Below are positions 33,960 through 45,586 of a DNA stretch of 64,000 bases, piece after piece. The position numbers and the translations under genes are program-made. The DNA lies in assembly GCA_012934845.2 (NCBI GenBank), contig WNNJ02001868.1:1-64000 (forward strand), written 5' to 3'. Origin of the DNA: Pomphorhynchus laevis. Lineage: Eukaryota > Acanthocephala > Palaeacanthocephala > Echinorhynchida > Pomphorhynchidae. Position 1 is the first letter of the stretch. Each line of letters begins with the position of its first letter. A model generated the notes under the pieces. It made no database searches, was not told the DNA's origin, and saw nothing but the letters and a program-made list of their open reading frames with translations.

Positions 33960-34860
33960 ATGCATATAAAGAAAAATATAAAGATAAAAGCGAAAAAAAT
34001 GAAAATTTTCGACAATTTATAAACTGTGTAAGCTTATCAATACAGTGCATTTGGTATAAGTTCATTGATGTTAACAATAAAAATTACCGGTTACTAATTC
34101 TTCGAATGCATTAGAAATATTACTTATTAATATTACAATTAATATTAATATTTGTAGCAATAATCTTCTTCCTTTTCTTTAGCGTTTCTCCCGTGGAAGA
34201 ACTAGGTGCTTTTTCTCAAGCAATAATGATTTTTAAAATCAAGTAACAAAACAATAAAATCTTACTATAGTCGTTCAAGTCAATATATCGCATATTGACT
34301 TTCTAACTTCGATAGCTTCGATAATAATCAATAAAATAAATCAACTTTTTAAATCTGATTTTTAAAGCTTTTTAAAATTAAATTTTTAAAGCAACTCTTT
34401 AAACTTATTAGTAACTTGATAAAGTTAGATATTAGCTAAATCTTATCTTATACTTTGTTAAAACAGAGTTTAAAATTATTATGTAATTTTTATGGTGTAA
34501 AAGAAATAATAATAATTTGCAGCAATTCTAAATTTAGAAATATGTCCAAAGATAAAATTGACTTTAATAAAATTTATTTAGAAAAAATAAACAAAGTTAA
34601 ACGTAAATAAAAAATTATTTATGTTTTAATTATATTAATTATAATATAATCTAATTTTGAAAAATAAAGATAATAAAGAGAATTAGAATTTAAAATAGAA
34701 TTAAAATAGAATTTTAGAGCAGAATCAATGCAATACTATTTTATTTTTTATTCGATAGCAGCTGTAAGCATCAGTAACAGAAACAACACATCAGTAACAA
34801 TAAATAAAGATTTTGTTAGCAAAATCACAAATAACTAACTAGAACAGCATAACGAGTTAG
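33960..34860. other. CXXC1 intron, AT-rich
   Basis: 0.9 kb of AT-rich sequence between the CXXC1 exon and the LINE 5' end. No ORF, repeat or RNA recognised. Confidence 0.4.
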
Positions 34861-34869
34861 AAAAAACAA

Positions 34870-37800
34870 ATATCAAGGAACGTATTTCTTTCCTCGTTGT
34901 TCGTATTAGAACTTTACTTTAATCATCTACTACTTCTGCGAGACTTACGAATATGATACTTTCAATGTTCGCTTGGTCACGGGAAAGGATGGCCTTTTTA
35001 TTTTCGTGGCATTCGGATAAACTTCAGTAAGCCAAGCTCATTCTCTAGCGAAAACCGCATGTAACCTCTTGTTGGGTCAATATTTATCCTTCACAGTGCT
35101 TGACTATGACGGATTGACTTTCACCCATTGTAATTCATGTCACAAATGGGAGCATTGGCCCACTAAATGCTCTCTTCCTTGGAGGTGTGCAGTTTGTGGT
35201 TCCTCTGAGGATCATGCTGTCAGTAAGTGTGAAAAGCCGCCACACTGCATTAACTGTGATGAGAACCATACTGCATTGTCCAGAAAGTGCAGCCTCTTTA
35301 AATCATACAAAAACAATCATTGCGGACCTCCTGCCATTCCTGCTAACTTTGCCGAAGCAGTCAAATCTAATCTCAACGATAGTATTATGACGCAGACGGA
35401 AATAAACAAGATCATAGATGCTAGGCAGCAAGTCAACAAGCATGAACAGCATAAACTTATCCTAGACTTATCTTTAAAGCTAGACGAAGTACGAGCACCC
35501 CTTGTGACTACTTCAAAGGCAAAAAAGATACCGTACTCAAAGAAAAGAAATGCATCCTTACAAAGCGTTACTTCACTCAAACTGGCAAAAAAAAAGAAAA
35601 AGGTTGGAAACTAGCGGCGATTTTCACAGGAAATGAAGATTATGCCGTGGGCAAAGGTCTGCACCAAGTCTGGTCGAATGAGAGAAGGGCAACCTTCTCA
35701 CCCCCGGTTCTGAGTAAGAGAAGGCATCTCACTCCAGTTAAATCAACACAATGGAAAGTAATCAAGGGCCTTTTTTACTAAATATCCTTTCAGTGGAATT
35801 CGGGAGGTGCTTCCGCGCTTAGCCTTTTATATGGTAGAGATGCAGATGGTATAGTCCTTCAAGAGAGGCGCCTTATCCGTCTACCCCAGGGCATTACTCG
35901 ATTTATCCATAAACACATCTTCACTCACTTTACTCCGAATATAAGTTATAACCCCAACTTATAACCCCAACATCCCTTTATTAAGGGATGACTTAAGATC
36001 ATCCCTTAATAAACTTTTCTTGCCCAGCCCTATATTGTCTATCTATATCACTCTGTAAAAACGTAAACGCATCAGCAAAGACAATATCTATATCCGGCCA
36101 AGAGAAATTCACAAGAACCGTGACCTCCTCGATTGTATATTAGGTAGCGGTTATGACATGTTACTTGGTGATTTCAACGACAGAACTGGTCATTGGATTA
36201 ATGCAGAACTCCGTAGAGCCAGGAACGACGATCTTATTCACAAACCACCTACCCCCACCTTTCATTGCTCAACAACTAATTCTCATCTAGTTATTTTACT
36301 GCTACATAAGATGTGGTTATTGAATCCCATCTGTACTGAGCAGTCGCGACAACAACATACCACCTCTCATGACCTAATTCGATGGCGGTTAGAGGAAAAT
36401 ACGTTGCTTAGAAGGAGGTTTCACTTTGATCCTATCAGAGTGGCCTTCTTTACGACATTATCTAACTCTTCCCTAGAATTGGTAATGAGAGTATGACCAA
36501 ATTTAATTCCTACCTCTCTTCGCAAGCTATAAGCTACCTTACGATAGGTAGCTACCTATCGTAAGCTACCGCGTTCATTTCGACTACCTAAAAATCGAAT
36601 ATACAATCCCACTCCAACAAAACTCAAGGTCCTAGTTAAAATAGTACACCTTCTTAATCTCACTGTTTCCGCCAGATAGGTCCTTTCGAGCACTATATAT
36701 AGGTCATCTCGAGCACTGGAGCACTAGATATATGTTCCAGCTGAGTAGGGGTAGGGCTAGCATTGCTAGCCTTAACTCTTCTCAGTCTTTCTTTCGCATG
36801 ATATTCAAGAATGAGAAGTTTGTCTGCTGGAAGGAGAGCCTTGGGTTGGATCGGTAGCATAGGCCTTGACAAAGTTTGAGGGATTCTCTATCACTACATA
36901 ACTATAAATCCACTCTATCTCCCCAACAAATTTCGCCTTGGTGTGACTTCATGAGCAGGGACTTATCTATCACAGATATCCTAAACTCCTGAGGGCCACT
37001 TTCAGGTACCATTAAATCTCACGTGCCACTCTCCACTCAGGTCTGTCAGCTTTTGACAGACAGTCCAGGAAATGAGGTCGCAATTACAATGCTACAAGCA
37101 TCCACGTCCGATGCGGATAGCATTAATACCAGCCGTCGTGTTTTTATACCAAAAAAGATATCGATTTCATGTCCTAAAGATCTGCGGCCCATCTCGATTC
37201 AAAACTCCCTCATCTCCATCTATGAAAAAGAGCTTGCGCGTAAAATCCGCGATCATCTAAGTAGGCAAAATTTAATCCCACCAGGTTTTCATGGGTATGT
37301 AAAAGGTCGCTCCGTCCATACGACAATTAGTGAAGTGCATCAGTTTTGTCACGATATTTTAGTCATCTGTTTGGTGTGGCTGTTTTTTTTACTTTCCTAC
37401 TGTATTTGACTGCATTTCCATTCCTTTTGTTATTTCCTCTCTCAGGTCCCTTGGGTTGCCTATGAGAATTATTAACAGGGTAGAAATATGGTTGTATACC
37501 AAGAGATTTTTCTATGAAGATAACCTTGATGCACGTTAGTTCTACCCTATTACAGGTGTGCCTCAACGTCCTCCACGTTCTCCAATCTTGTATCTTGCTG
37601 CCTACATTGTACTCTATAGAAAACATAAACGCGATCAACATCTTGTGGTATACGCTGATGATACCACAGCCTTGTTGTTGTTGGGACGCATGTGTAAAGA
37701 TGAAGTCTCGGACATTCGCCGTTTCTTTTTAAGATTAAAAAATCAGTTATCCACATCCCATCTTATTTTAAATTCCAATAAATTGCAAAGAGTAGTCTTT

Positions 37801-38200
37801 TATGGCGCCCCTGACACCAAAAATGAAACTTAAGGGACTAGCACACTCTGCACTCTCCTCCATTTTGCAGCCTCAAGCACTCCCCCATCTTTACGAGTCG
37901 AGTAAAATATCTGGGGTTCACAATTTGTCGGCGAAAGCTGACCTGGATAGACTCTATCGTATTCTGAAAAGAGCTACGTGGGCTCTGAAACGGGCCCAGC
38001 ATATGTCATTAAATGGGAAAACCCGAGTACACCTCTTGGGTACTTTGACTATCTCGGGATTAGTCTTCTTTTCAAGCGGACGTTCAGCAGATTAAATACT
38101 AAGGATTCTCAAGCTCCTCATATCGCGATTACTGAACATAGTCTGCCTCGATTGAATTCTTCGGAGGTGAAATACCCCGGATAATTCAGTCGGAGAGCGT
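34870..38200 (+). mobile_element. LINE family A, plus copy (ORF1 and decayed ORF2)
   Basis: ORF1 is open at 35069-35614 and has three gag-like zinc knuckles: CNSCHKWEHWPTKC, CAVCGSSEDHAVSKC and CINCDENHTALSRKC, then a Lys-rich tail. ORF2 follows in pieces: endonuclease word LLGDFNDRTGHW (36161), RT start DLRPISIQNSLISIYE with PPGFHGYVKGRSVHT (37180-37330), and active site LVVYADDTTALLL (37640). This ORF1-ORF2 plan fits the I/jockey/R1 group. A second copy faces it tail to tail at 39.04-41.07 kb. Several stops and frame changes lie in ORF2, so it is inactive. It sits in the CXXC1 intron downstream of the exon at 38437-38627. Confidence 0.8.
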
Positions 38201-38436
38201 CGTGTTGGTGTCGCTGAAGGGCTCAGATCCCTGTTAACCTGAGGCAGTAGCATACTGAAGACTACTTGAATGATAACGGCCGGTTTGACTTTTTGATTTC
38301 AAATTTCCAAATATAAGAACGATAAAATTTATTTTATCGTTCTTAAAATAAAATAGTGACCGTAATTCTTCTTAATTAAAATAAAGTTTTTAGATTTTAT
38401 AAATTCATTGTAGTACTGAAATTTACCGAAACTTAC

Positions 38437-38627
38437 TGTAGCGTGATCTAAATCAACAGGTGTCAACTGTGCCGCTTTTTCTAATATATTGTCTAAAGTT
38501 TTCTGCATTTGATTAGCTTTGCCCAGTTCATCCATTGCGCGTTGTGTTTGAATATCGATGTGATTAAGCATTTGCTGATCATGGTTATCAGATTCGGAGA
38601 GTACAGTGGTCCACTGCTGAATAGTAT
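38437..38627 (-). CDS. CXXC1: CXXC1 coiled-coil exon between two inverted LINEs
   Basis: 191 nt: two bases completing a codon, then 63 codons, ending in phase 0 at donor GTAAGT (38436). It reads TIQQWTTVLSESDNHDQQ, then MDELGKANQMQKTLDNILEKA. Human CXXC1 has RIQQWQQSPCIAEEHGKK, then RLQEMERRFHELEAIILRAK. The shared IQQW and the heptad pattern mark the conserved helical region just before the Cys-rich domain. It joins exactly to 33952. Its acceptor phase does not match the donor at 44846, so a small exon must lie between (see findings). Confidence 0.9.
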
Positions 38628-39040
38628 CTGTGTTTAGATTAAATATTCTTCTAAATTAAAACCGAAAATTTGTGAATATCCATAAATCGAAATACTGCTG
38701 AACTCTATATAATTAAATGAAAATATCAAGGCAATATGTATATTAAACAATTGAAAAAACAGCTGGGCAATCAAAATTTTTATTTATTTTAGCAAAATCG
38801 AAGAAAGGTTATACAAATTTTATAATAATAAGAATTTTTAAAACAAAATAATACATAGTTATACGGTCAACAGGGAAAGACAAAAAATACAACTAAAAAC
38901 AAGACAATCAAGCGAACCACAGTTTAATGACATTGTTCGGTCTTCTTCAAAACTTACGGCCTCAGGTCCAGTGGGATGTGATCTGTCCAATCAATCCAAC
39001 ACGCCGCCTTCCGACTAAACCACCCGGGGTCTTTCACCCC
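38628..39040. other. CXXC1 intron remnant between exon and minus LINE A
   Basis: AT-rich, no feature recognised. A run of C (39040-39050) marks the boundary with the LINE. Confidence 0.4.
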
Positions 39041-39044
39041 CCCC

Positions 39045-41075
39045 CCGAAGAGTCTAAAAGAGGCGAACTATGCTGGGTAAACGAGAAACGAAGAGCTTGA
39101 GAAACCTTAGCCTTTGCTCTTGAAGACGTCTTCTAGAAAAGGAGACTAATCCCGATAGAGCCAAAGTACACCAGAGGCGCACTTGGGTTTTTCCATTTAA
39201 TGACAGATGCTGAGTCCGTTTCATGGCCCACCTAGCTCTCTTCAGGATACGTTTGAGTCTATCCAGGTCAGCTTTCGCCGACCAGTTCACCGTAACGGTG
39301 AACCCCTGGTATTTTACTCAACTCGAGAAGATAGGGAGTAGTTGAGGTTGCAAAATGGAGGAGAGTGCAGTGTGCTAATCTCTTAATTTCTTTTTGGTTG
39401 AAGGGGTGCCTGAAAGACAATCACTTGCGATTTGTTGGATTATAAACAAGATTGCATGAGGATAACTGATCTTTTAATCTCAAAAATAAACGCCTGATGT
39501 CCGTTACTACATCTTTGAACCTGCGTCCCAACAACAGGGCTGTGGTATCATCAGCGTATACCACAAGATGTTGATCGCGTCAAATTTTCTATAGAGTACA
39601 ATGGAGGCAGCAAGATACAAGATTGGAGAAATTTGGGATCCTTAAGGCAAACCCGTAATAGGGTAGCACTGACGCGCATCAGGGTCGTCTTCATAGAATA
39701 ATTGCTTGGTGTACAACAAAATCTCCACCCTGTAAAAAATTCTCGGAGGCAACTCGAGAGACCAGAGAGAGGAGATAACGAAGGGTATGGAGATACGGTC
39801 AAATGCAGCAGGATAGTCAAGGAAAACAGCCACAACGATATGATGCCTATTATCCCGACAGAACTGCTGCACCTCACCAATTGCTGAATGGACCGAGCGA
39901 CCTTTAATGAACCCATGAAAACCTGGTGGGATTAAATTACGCCTACATAGATAGTCGCAGATTTTACGCGCAAGCGCGTTTTCGAAAATAGAGATTAGGG
40001 AGTTTTGTATCGAAATTAATAGCAGGTCTTTAGGATAGGAGACCAAATTTCTTTTAGGTATTAAAATTTTACGACTAATGTTGATACCGGCTACATAGGA
40101 AGGGGTGGCTAATAGCATTGTGACGGGCAATTCTCTTCTTTGTTCGGCTGTCAAAAGCTGACAGACCCGAAAAAAAAGTGAAGCGACGGATTTGGAGGTG
40201 CCGGAAGGGGCCCTTAGGAGTTAAGGATATCTGTGACAGATGGGTCGCTACTCATGAAGTCCCCAAAGGCAGAATTATATGAGGTGACTGAGTGGCTCTA
40301 TAAATATGTAGGAATAGCGACTCATCTAAAATTATATCAAGACCTTTACTACCAATCAAACCAAATGCTCTATCCTTCCAACAGACAAGTTTCTTCTTCT
40401 TGAATATCTTCAAGAAAGAGGATTGAGCTGGATTAAGGGAAGCAATGCTTGCCCTATCCCTACCCACTTGACACATATACTTAGTGCTCCAATATTCATT
40501 CGAGAGAGCCTGTCTGGCAGAAACAGAGAGATTAGGGATACGCAGCATATAAGCCAAGGTCTTGAATTTTGTAGGAGTGGGGCGGTAAATACGACCTTTA
40601 TAGGTAGTCGAACACAACGCGGTAGCTTGCGAACAGAGGTAGGAGTTAAATTCGGTCAGAATCTCATTCCCAATTCGGGGGAAGCGTTGGATAGCCGCCT
40701 GAAAGAAAGCCACTCTGATAAGGTCAAAGTGGAATCCCCTTCGAAGCAACGTATCCCCCACTATCCGACAACGAATTAAGTCATGATAGGTGGTCAGATA
40801 TTGGGATGACTGCTCCGTGCAGAGGGATTTCAATAATCACCTCTTATGAAGCAGTAATATTGCGAGGAGAAAGTTTGTTGATGTGCAATGAAGAGTAGGG
40901 AACGGTGGTTTGTGAATATGATAACCGTTCCTGGGTCTACAAAGTGCTGCATTAATCAAACGACCAGTTCTGTCGTTGAAGTAACCAACTACCATGTCAT
41001 AGCCATACAATACGCAGATGGCATTATCATCTATGCTCATGCACCGCCCATCGCATACACGATATCGCAATTTCT
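39045..41075 (-). mobile_element. LINE family A, minus copy (ORF2)
   Basis: Same family as 34.9-38.2 kb in the other orientation. In reading order: endonuclease word GYFNDRTGRLINAAL (40837-41070), linker (40252-40833), RT start LISIQNSLISIFENALARK with PPGFHGFIKGRSVHS and VFLDYPAAFDRIS (39642-40154), the YADD region near 39551-39610, and the tail KADLDRLKRILKRARWAMKR (39054-39290). The plus copy has the same tail word KADLDRLYRILKRATWALKR. ORF1 is missing. The two copies differ at many positions, so they inserted independently. Confidence 0.82.
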
Positions 41076-41880
41076 GCCTCCAACTGTTTTTTTCCTATCT
41101 ACAAACGTCTTTCTCATCTTCTTCTTGTTTTAAACCCCGAAAGTCAAAATAATGTAGATCCTCTCCTGTAACACTAACATATATATTCCCCTTCTATCTT
41201 TTGCCTCATTAATCATCCCCGTAGTTCACAATTTCACTTTCTTAGGCTTCCATTTCAATTATAACCTTTCCCTTAAACCCTTTGTCTGTAACAAGGTCCA
41301 CTCGTCAAACTTTATTCTCCGTGACATCCGCAGTATTCGCTATCTCCTTATCGACTTCCGTTCTTGTGTATCTTCTTTCATCGATTCACGACACTAAAAT
41401 AAATTACTGCCTCAGCATTTTGGCCAATTACCCAAAATCAATCATCCTACCCCTACAACGCATCATCAACTCCATCCGTCGTGTGCTACTCCGTCTCCGT
41501 CGCTTCTACAACACATCAACATATCTTACCCAACTCTCCTGGCCTATCATCCACATTCGCATCCAACTTAACTTTCTCGTCACTTTTCGTCTCATCGCTG
41601 TTGGCTTCCCGTAGTTCATCAACCTTTCTTAGACGACACTCGTCGCACCTCTTCATCGTTGCGTTTAAGTCATTCCATCTTACTCCACGTTCCCAATTAT
41701 TCCAGCAACTACGGTCTTAGATCCTTCCTTGTCGCCTCATTGCTTGAAATCAGCTCCATCTCGACCAAATACCGCCTCCGTTCTCACCTTCTCGACACAA
41801 TATTTAGATTTTGTTTTTTGTTGTTGTGGTCATGTAAGCGTGCTCCGGCAAGCATTTGCCACGTAAAATAAATTCTTTTT
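41076..41880 (+). mobile_element. LINE family B, 3' end copy 1
   Basis: 5'-truncated. Pieces read FNYNLSLKPFVCNKV, then NFILRDIRSIRYLL and the tail LLHVPNYSSNYGLRSFLVAS. They match copy 3 (46.4-46.8 kb: FSLKPFIRNKV, LILRDIRRIHLL). The 3' end is GCATTTGCCACGTAAAATAA, shared with copy 2. Jockey/CR1-like. Frame-broken. Confidence 0.7.
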
Positions 41881-42139
41881 TAAATTCTAAATTATAAGTG
41901 AAATGGTAATCTTGAAATTCGAATTTTAATATCTGTAGTAAATGAGAATTTTTGTAAAAAATAGTCATCTTATATATGAATAATGAATAATTAAATTAAT
42001 TAATTTATAAAAATCATAACCGCATACGTTTGTAGTTATAATTAAACTATTTATTTGAAAATTTACAAATTTATTAGATGAGTGTAAATTAAGTAAATTA
42101 AGACACGTATACTTCTCATTTTATCTTCTTATCATTGGT

Positions 42140-43170
42140 TTCATTCTTGTAACATGTCATCCCCTTTCCTTAATTAACCTTTCTTTTCTTGATAATTATC
42201 ATCATGCTTACTGTTCCTTGCGTTCCCGTAATTCTCCTATTTTACATATCTCAAACTACTCTACATGTTTGGGATTCTGCTCCTTCCTTGTAGCTGCTCC
42301 TCTGTCGTGGAATCATCTGCCCATTTATATACACCAGGGTTGTCGGACAAAAGTAAGACGGCAGGCTATATTATAATTAATTTCAATCTCTCGGGCCGCA
42401 TATATCAAATTTTTTAGTAAAAAATAATACATACATTTAAATGACATTCAAAACACGTTCAGATAGTTAATTTGCATTTAATTAAATGCAAATTAAAATG
42501 TTAAATTTTTTAACAAGAAACATAATGCAGAATAATGATTAGCCATTTAATTTTTTTAATTGAATATTGACGGAGAGTCTTTTCTTCATTAAAGTTAGGA
42601 TTCAAAGCTATAAAAGTTAGGATTCAATTTTTGTGTGCAAGAAATTTTCATAATGGAAGATAATTTTTTCTGACAAACTAGATCTGAAGATGTTTTTATT
42701 AAGCATTTTTATTTCTCATGCTTTTATACATGAGAAAAGTTGTTCACGTACTTCCAAACATGCATAAGAATTCCAATGCAAATATATATGTGCACCTGTA
42801 TACTTCTCTTTCTTGGCATTATTCTTAAAACGGGGTATTTAAAAAAATATTACAGTAAAAATGTTATGTAGTTTCTAAATTGTTATAATTGTATAAATAA
42901 CAACTCAAGATGTTACAAATTGTAAAAATATCAAACAAAATCATAAAAAATTACAGTGGAAATATTCATAAAAAAATCTCGCGAGCCGCGTGTTTGGTAC
43001 CCCTGATATACATCAATCAACCTCCCTGCCGTGCTTCAAACGCCAAATCCTATCTCATTTAAACAATTTAAGAAATTTATCTGTGTCTTTCCTGATTTTG
43101 TTGTTGGTGGACTTGTAAGTATGCTGCTGGGAAGCATTTGCCACGCTAAATAAATTATTATACACTATTA
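42140..43170 (+). mobile_element. LINE family B, 3' end copy 2, split by a hAT element
   Basis: The left part (42140-42334) reads LHISNYSTCLGFCSFLVAA and ends SWNHLPIYIH. The right part (43006-43170) resumes IHQSTSLPCFKRQILSHL and ends GCATTTGCCACGCTAAATAA, the same 3' end as copy 1. The two parts are separated only by the hAT insertion at 42335-43005. Confidence 0.75.
42335..43005 (-). mobile_element. hAT-family transposon remnant with 8-bp TSD
   Basis: 671 bp. The ends are CAGGGTTGTC... and ...GGTACCCCTG, the CAGGG/CCCTG termini typical of hAT elements. The flanks are ATATACAC (42327-42334) and ATATACAT (43006-43013), an 8-bp target duplication with one difference. The minus strand retains REQLFSCIKA (about 42730), like the hAT dimerisation segment (CEQLFSxMK) of ZBED-type transposases. 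The rest is decayed and internally deleted, so it depends on others for movement or is dead. It cuts LINE family B cleanly, so it is younger than that LINE copy. Confidence 0.8.
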
Positions 43171-44100
43171 ATTGAACATGATTATATAGTTTATTACATA
43201 TATTCCAGATGGTAACGAGAGATGAACTTTGCAAAGTTTATTACAAATAGTAGTATGATCTGAAACATATAGGGTGGTGGAAAAGGTATTGAGAAGTGAC
43301 TCCTGCTTTATTACATATGCTGTATTGAGTCAAAATCAGAATATGTATTGAATAATTCAGGTTGAGCGTTCAAAAAACGTTGCTCAATGTCGGTTAATTG
43401 AAATTGCCTTTGCAATCTAATATATAGTGAATTGATAAGATTCGTTTTTGGGAGGTAGCAATTGTTCAACTAGACAAAAACAACAATTAGTCATAAAAGT
43501 TGCCATATCCAGCACCTTCATATCAAGATGACCTGCATATAAGATTAATCAACAAGGTTATAGCAATCAGTATCAAAATAGACAGTAAACTCTACGATTT
43601 ACAAATTATTTAGAGAAAATAATTATGTCAAATTATTAAATATTAAATAATATAAATATTATTTAATATTATACTAAATATTAAATTATTTTAATTTAGT
43701 ATTTAATAAATTTTATTTTTATTAATTTGATACTTAGTTTTGATAGCAATCGAGTTGGTTTAATACGGCGGGAAACGACATTTTAATTCGCCAATCTTAT
43801 TAATAAGTCTATGTAAGTTCAACAATAGGCTAGTCGTAATCGGCAGGGGAGAGGTTACGTAAATTTCAAAATAAGGCCCTTTAGTAATTAGCTTTTAAAT
43901 TGTAAGGATGAAATTGTAAGGATTCATTACCTAGATCAAGTAATGAATGTCAGTAAATGTTAATTTTATAAGAGAGTAATTAATGTCATTTTCTTAAATG
44001 AAATATATTACGGAAGTATACGTCCAGACAATTCATAATGAACACGAAACATTGGCAATTCAAACTTTGAATTTAGAAAATTGAAAAGTCCTTCTATTTT
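43171..44100. other. CXXC1 intron, nothing firm
   Basis: 0.9 kb AT-rich stretch. 43620-43735 is a run of AATATT. No exon or element recognised. The missing small CXXC1 exon could lie here or elsewhere between 38.6 and 44.8 kb. Confidence 0.35.
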
Positions 44101-44105
44101 CACTT

Positions 44106-44405
44106 AAGAAATGTAGGCATACTTCAAAGATACGGAGTCGCCCCAATCGTACGCAAGATGCAAGGGCCAGACTCCAATGGTACGGTCACGTGTTGCGGGC
44201 TTAAATCTGATCTTATGCTGAATGAGACTGCAGAATGAAATTGGATGCAAACGCCCGAAAGGTCGACCAAAACAACGATGGCTATATGACCTACACATAT
44301 GTCAGGATTTCTGGAGTTAACCTTGACCTGGCTCCGAATAGGACGAAATCGAGGACCAAAATTAGCCGACCTTGCTTCAACGCGGGATAAAGGCTAATTA
44401 AAAAG
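44106..44405 (+). mobile_element. RTE-type LINE 3' tail
   Basis: The plus strand reads IRRYGVAPIVRKM, then QGARLQWYGHVLR and, further on, RKGRPKQRWLYDL. These are the conserved words of the C-terminus of RTE/BovB-type LINE proteins (ARLRWYGHVLR, GRPKxRW). Only the last ~300 bp remain, 5'-truncated, with stops. Confidence 0.75.
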
Positions 44406-44845
44406 AAGATATTTGAATTTAGACATTTTTCAAATTAAATGATTTCAATAAAAAAATCAGATATCATTGTTTGATTGACTATAATAACATAATTAACGTT
44501 GGTCCATTAATCCGGCAACGATATGATCAATCGTAATATTCTGCTCGTCGTTAAAGTGATGATACCCATCAGTCATTAAATTTGATTGTTCAACGTTGCT
44601 AATTTATCAAATCAATAAAACAATAAAAACAATATTGTCTTATAATAAGTTATTTTATTAATAGGACCGTTTCACTTATTCACAGTGAAATTATAAAGTT
44701 TCAGAATATCAAATTTTTCGAGGCTAAATAAAATATTCTTATTAGAAAAACTACATTAAGAGCATAAGATAGAGCCCACAAGGCTATATGTGACTCTAAT
44801 GAATATATTTGTAGTCACAAGATTACTTTTAGTAAAGCCGCTTAC

Positions 44846-44937
44846 TGACGTGCCATGTTCAGTCCACATTCTGTCGAACAGTATTTGCTATCCAAATTTG
44901 CAGCTTTAGTACAATTTGGTCCTAAGCATTGCGACAT
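44846..44937 (-). CDS. CXXC1: CXXC1 exon with zinc finger upstream of the coiled coil
   Basis: 92 nt (30 codons plus 2 bases). It reads SQCLGPNCTKAANLDSKYC and then STECGLNMARQ. Human CXXC1 has PQCLGPGCVRPAQPSSKYC and then SDDCGMKLAANRIYE. All four Cys and the word SKYC are kept. An AG (ATATAG) precedes 44937, and the donor GTAAGC follows 44846. The first codon happens to be ATG, but in the family this is an internal exon. The PHD and CXXC domains should lie further to the right on the minus strand and are not found in the window. Confidence 0.93.
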
Positions 44938-44939
44938 CT

Positions 44940-45290
44940 ATATGTAAAAATATATACATGTGATAAAAATTATATTTGAAGCAGAATTAGAATAACCTAA
45001 ATACCGATAAATAAGAGTTATGAACAAATTCGCTGTCTAAATAAAGGTATATGTGAGAAATGTGGTTGGTGATGAGAAAATACGTGGGCATCAAAAAGTA
45101 CAATCAATAACTACGTAAGTGGTTAGAAACGAAATGTAAGTGGCAATAAAAGCTTACTAACTGTATTAATAAATGTTTAAAATGCTAAAACATGTTTGAA
45201 GAGAGTTTTAAGACTTCCAACAATCTTAATATCGAATGAAAAGTACTAGGGCGATAATAATTAAAAAACTCTACGTTATAAACAATAATT
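44940..45290. other. CXXC1 intron start
   Basis: Short AT-rich segment, no feature recognised. Confidence 0.35.
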
Positions 45291-45293
45291 TAC

Positions 45294-45493
45294 GTGCAAG
45301 GATTCGAACAAGTTCTGATAACTCGTATTATCGTTATTAATAACGACTCACTCATCTCGCGCGATCAAAAATTATGTCGTGTCAAAGTTTCTCTCGATAT
45401 CTCATCTGCTTTTGGCATCATTGATCACTCAATTCTTCTCCATCGTCTTCGTCATGATTACGGCTTCTCTTTACCCACTGTAGCTTTGTTTTC

Positions 45494-45496
<3 letters not shown>
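45294..45496 (+). mobile_element. LINE family B, copy 3, left part of RT
   Basis: It reads VSLDISSAFGIIDHSILLHR and then [18 protein letters not shown]. This matches RT motif A and its surroundings in jockey/CR1-type LINEs (DxSxAFDxIDH; here Gly replaces the motif A Asp in AFG). It is cut at 45497 by a TA-rich insertion. The expected next word, (L)SDRTFRV, follows at 45932. Confidence 0.78.

Positions 45497-45584
<88 letters not shown>
45497..45584. repeat. (TA)n microsatellite, left of the palindrome
   Basis: About 43 TA units, uninterrupted, directly abutting the palindrome. Confidence 0.97.

Positions 45585-45586
<2 letters not shown>

Noticed and set aside
44846-44937. ATG at 44937 as the CXXC1 start codon
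   Set aside because: In the family this finger (QCLGPGC...SKYC) is internal, preceded by PHD and CXXC domains, and an AG acceptor abuts the ATG.
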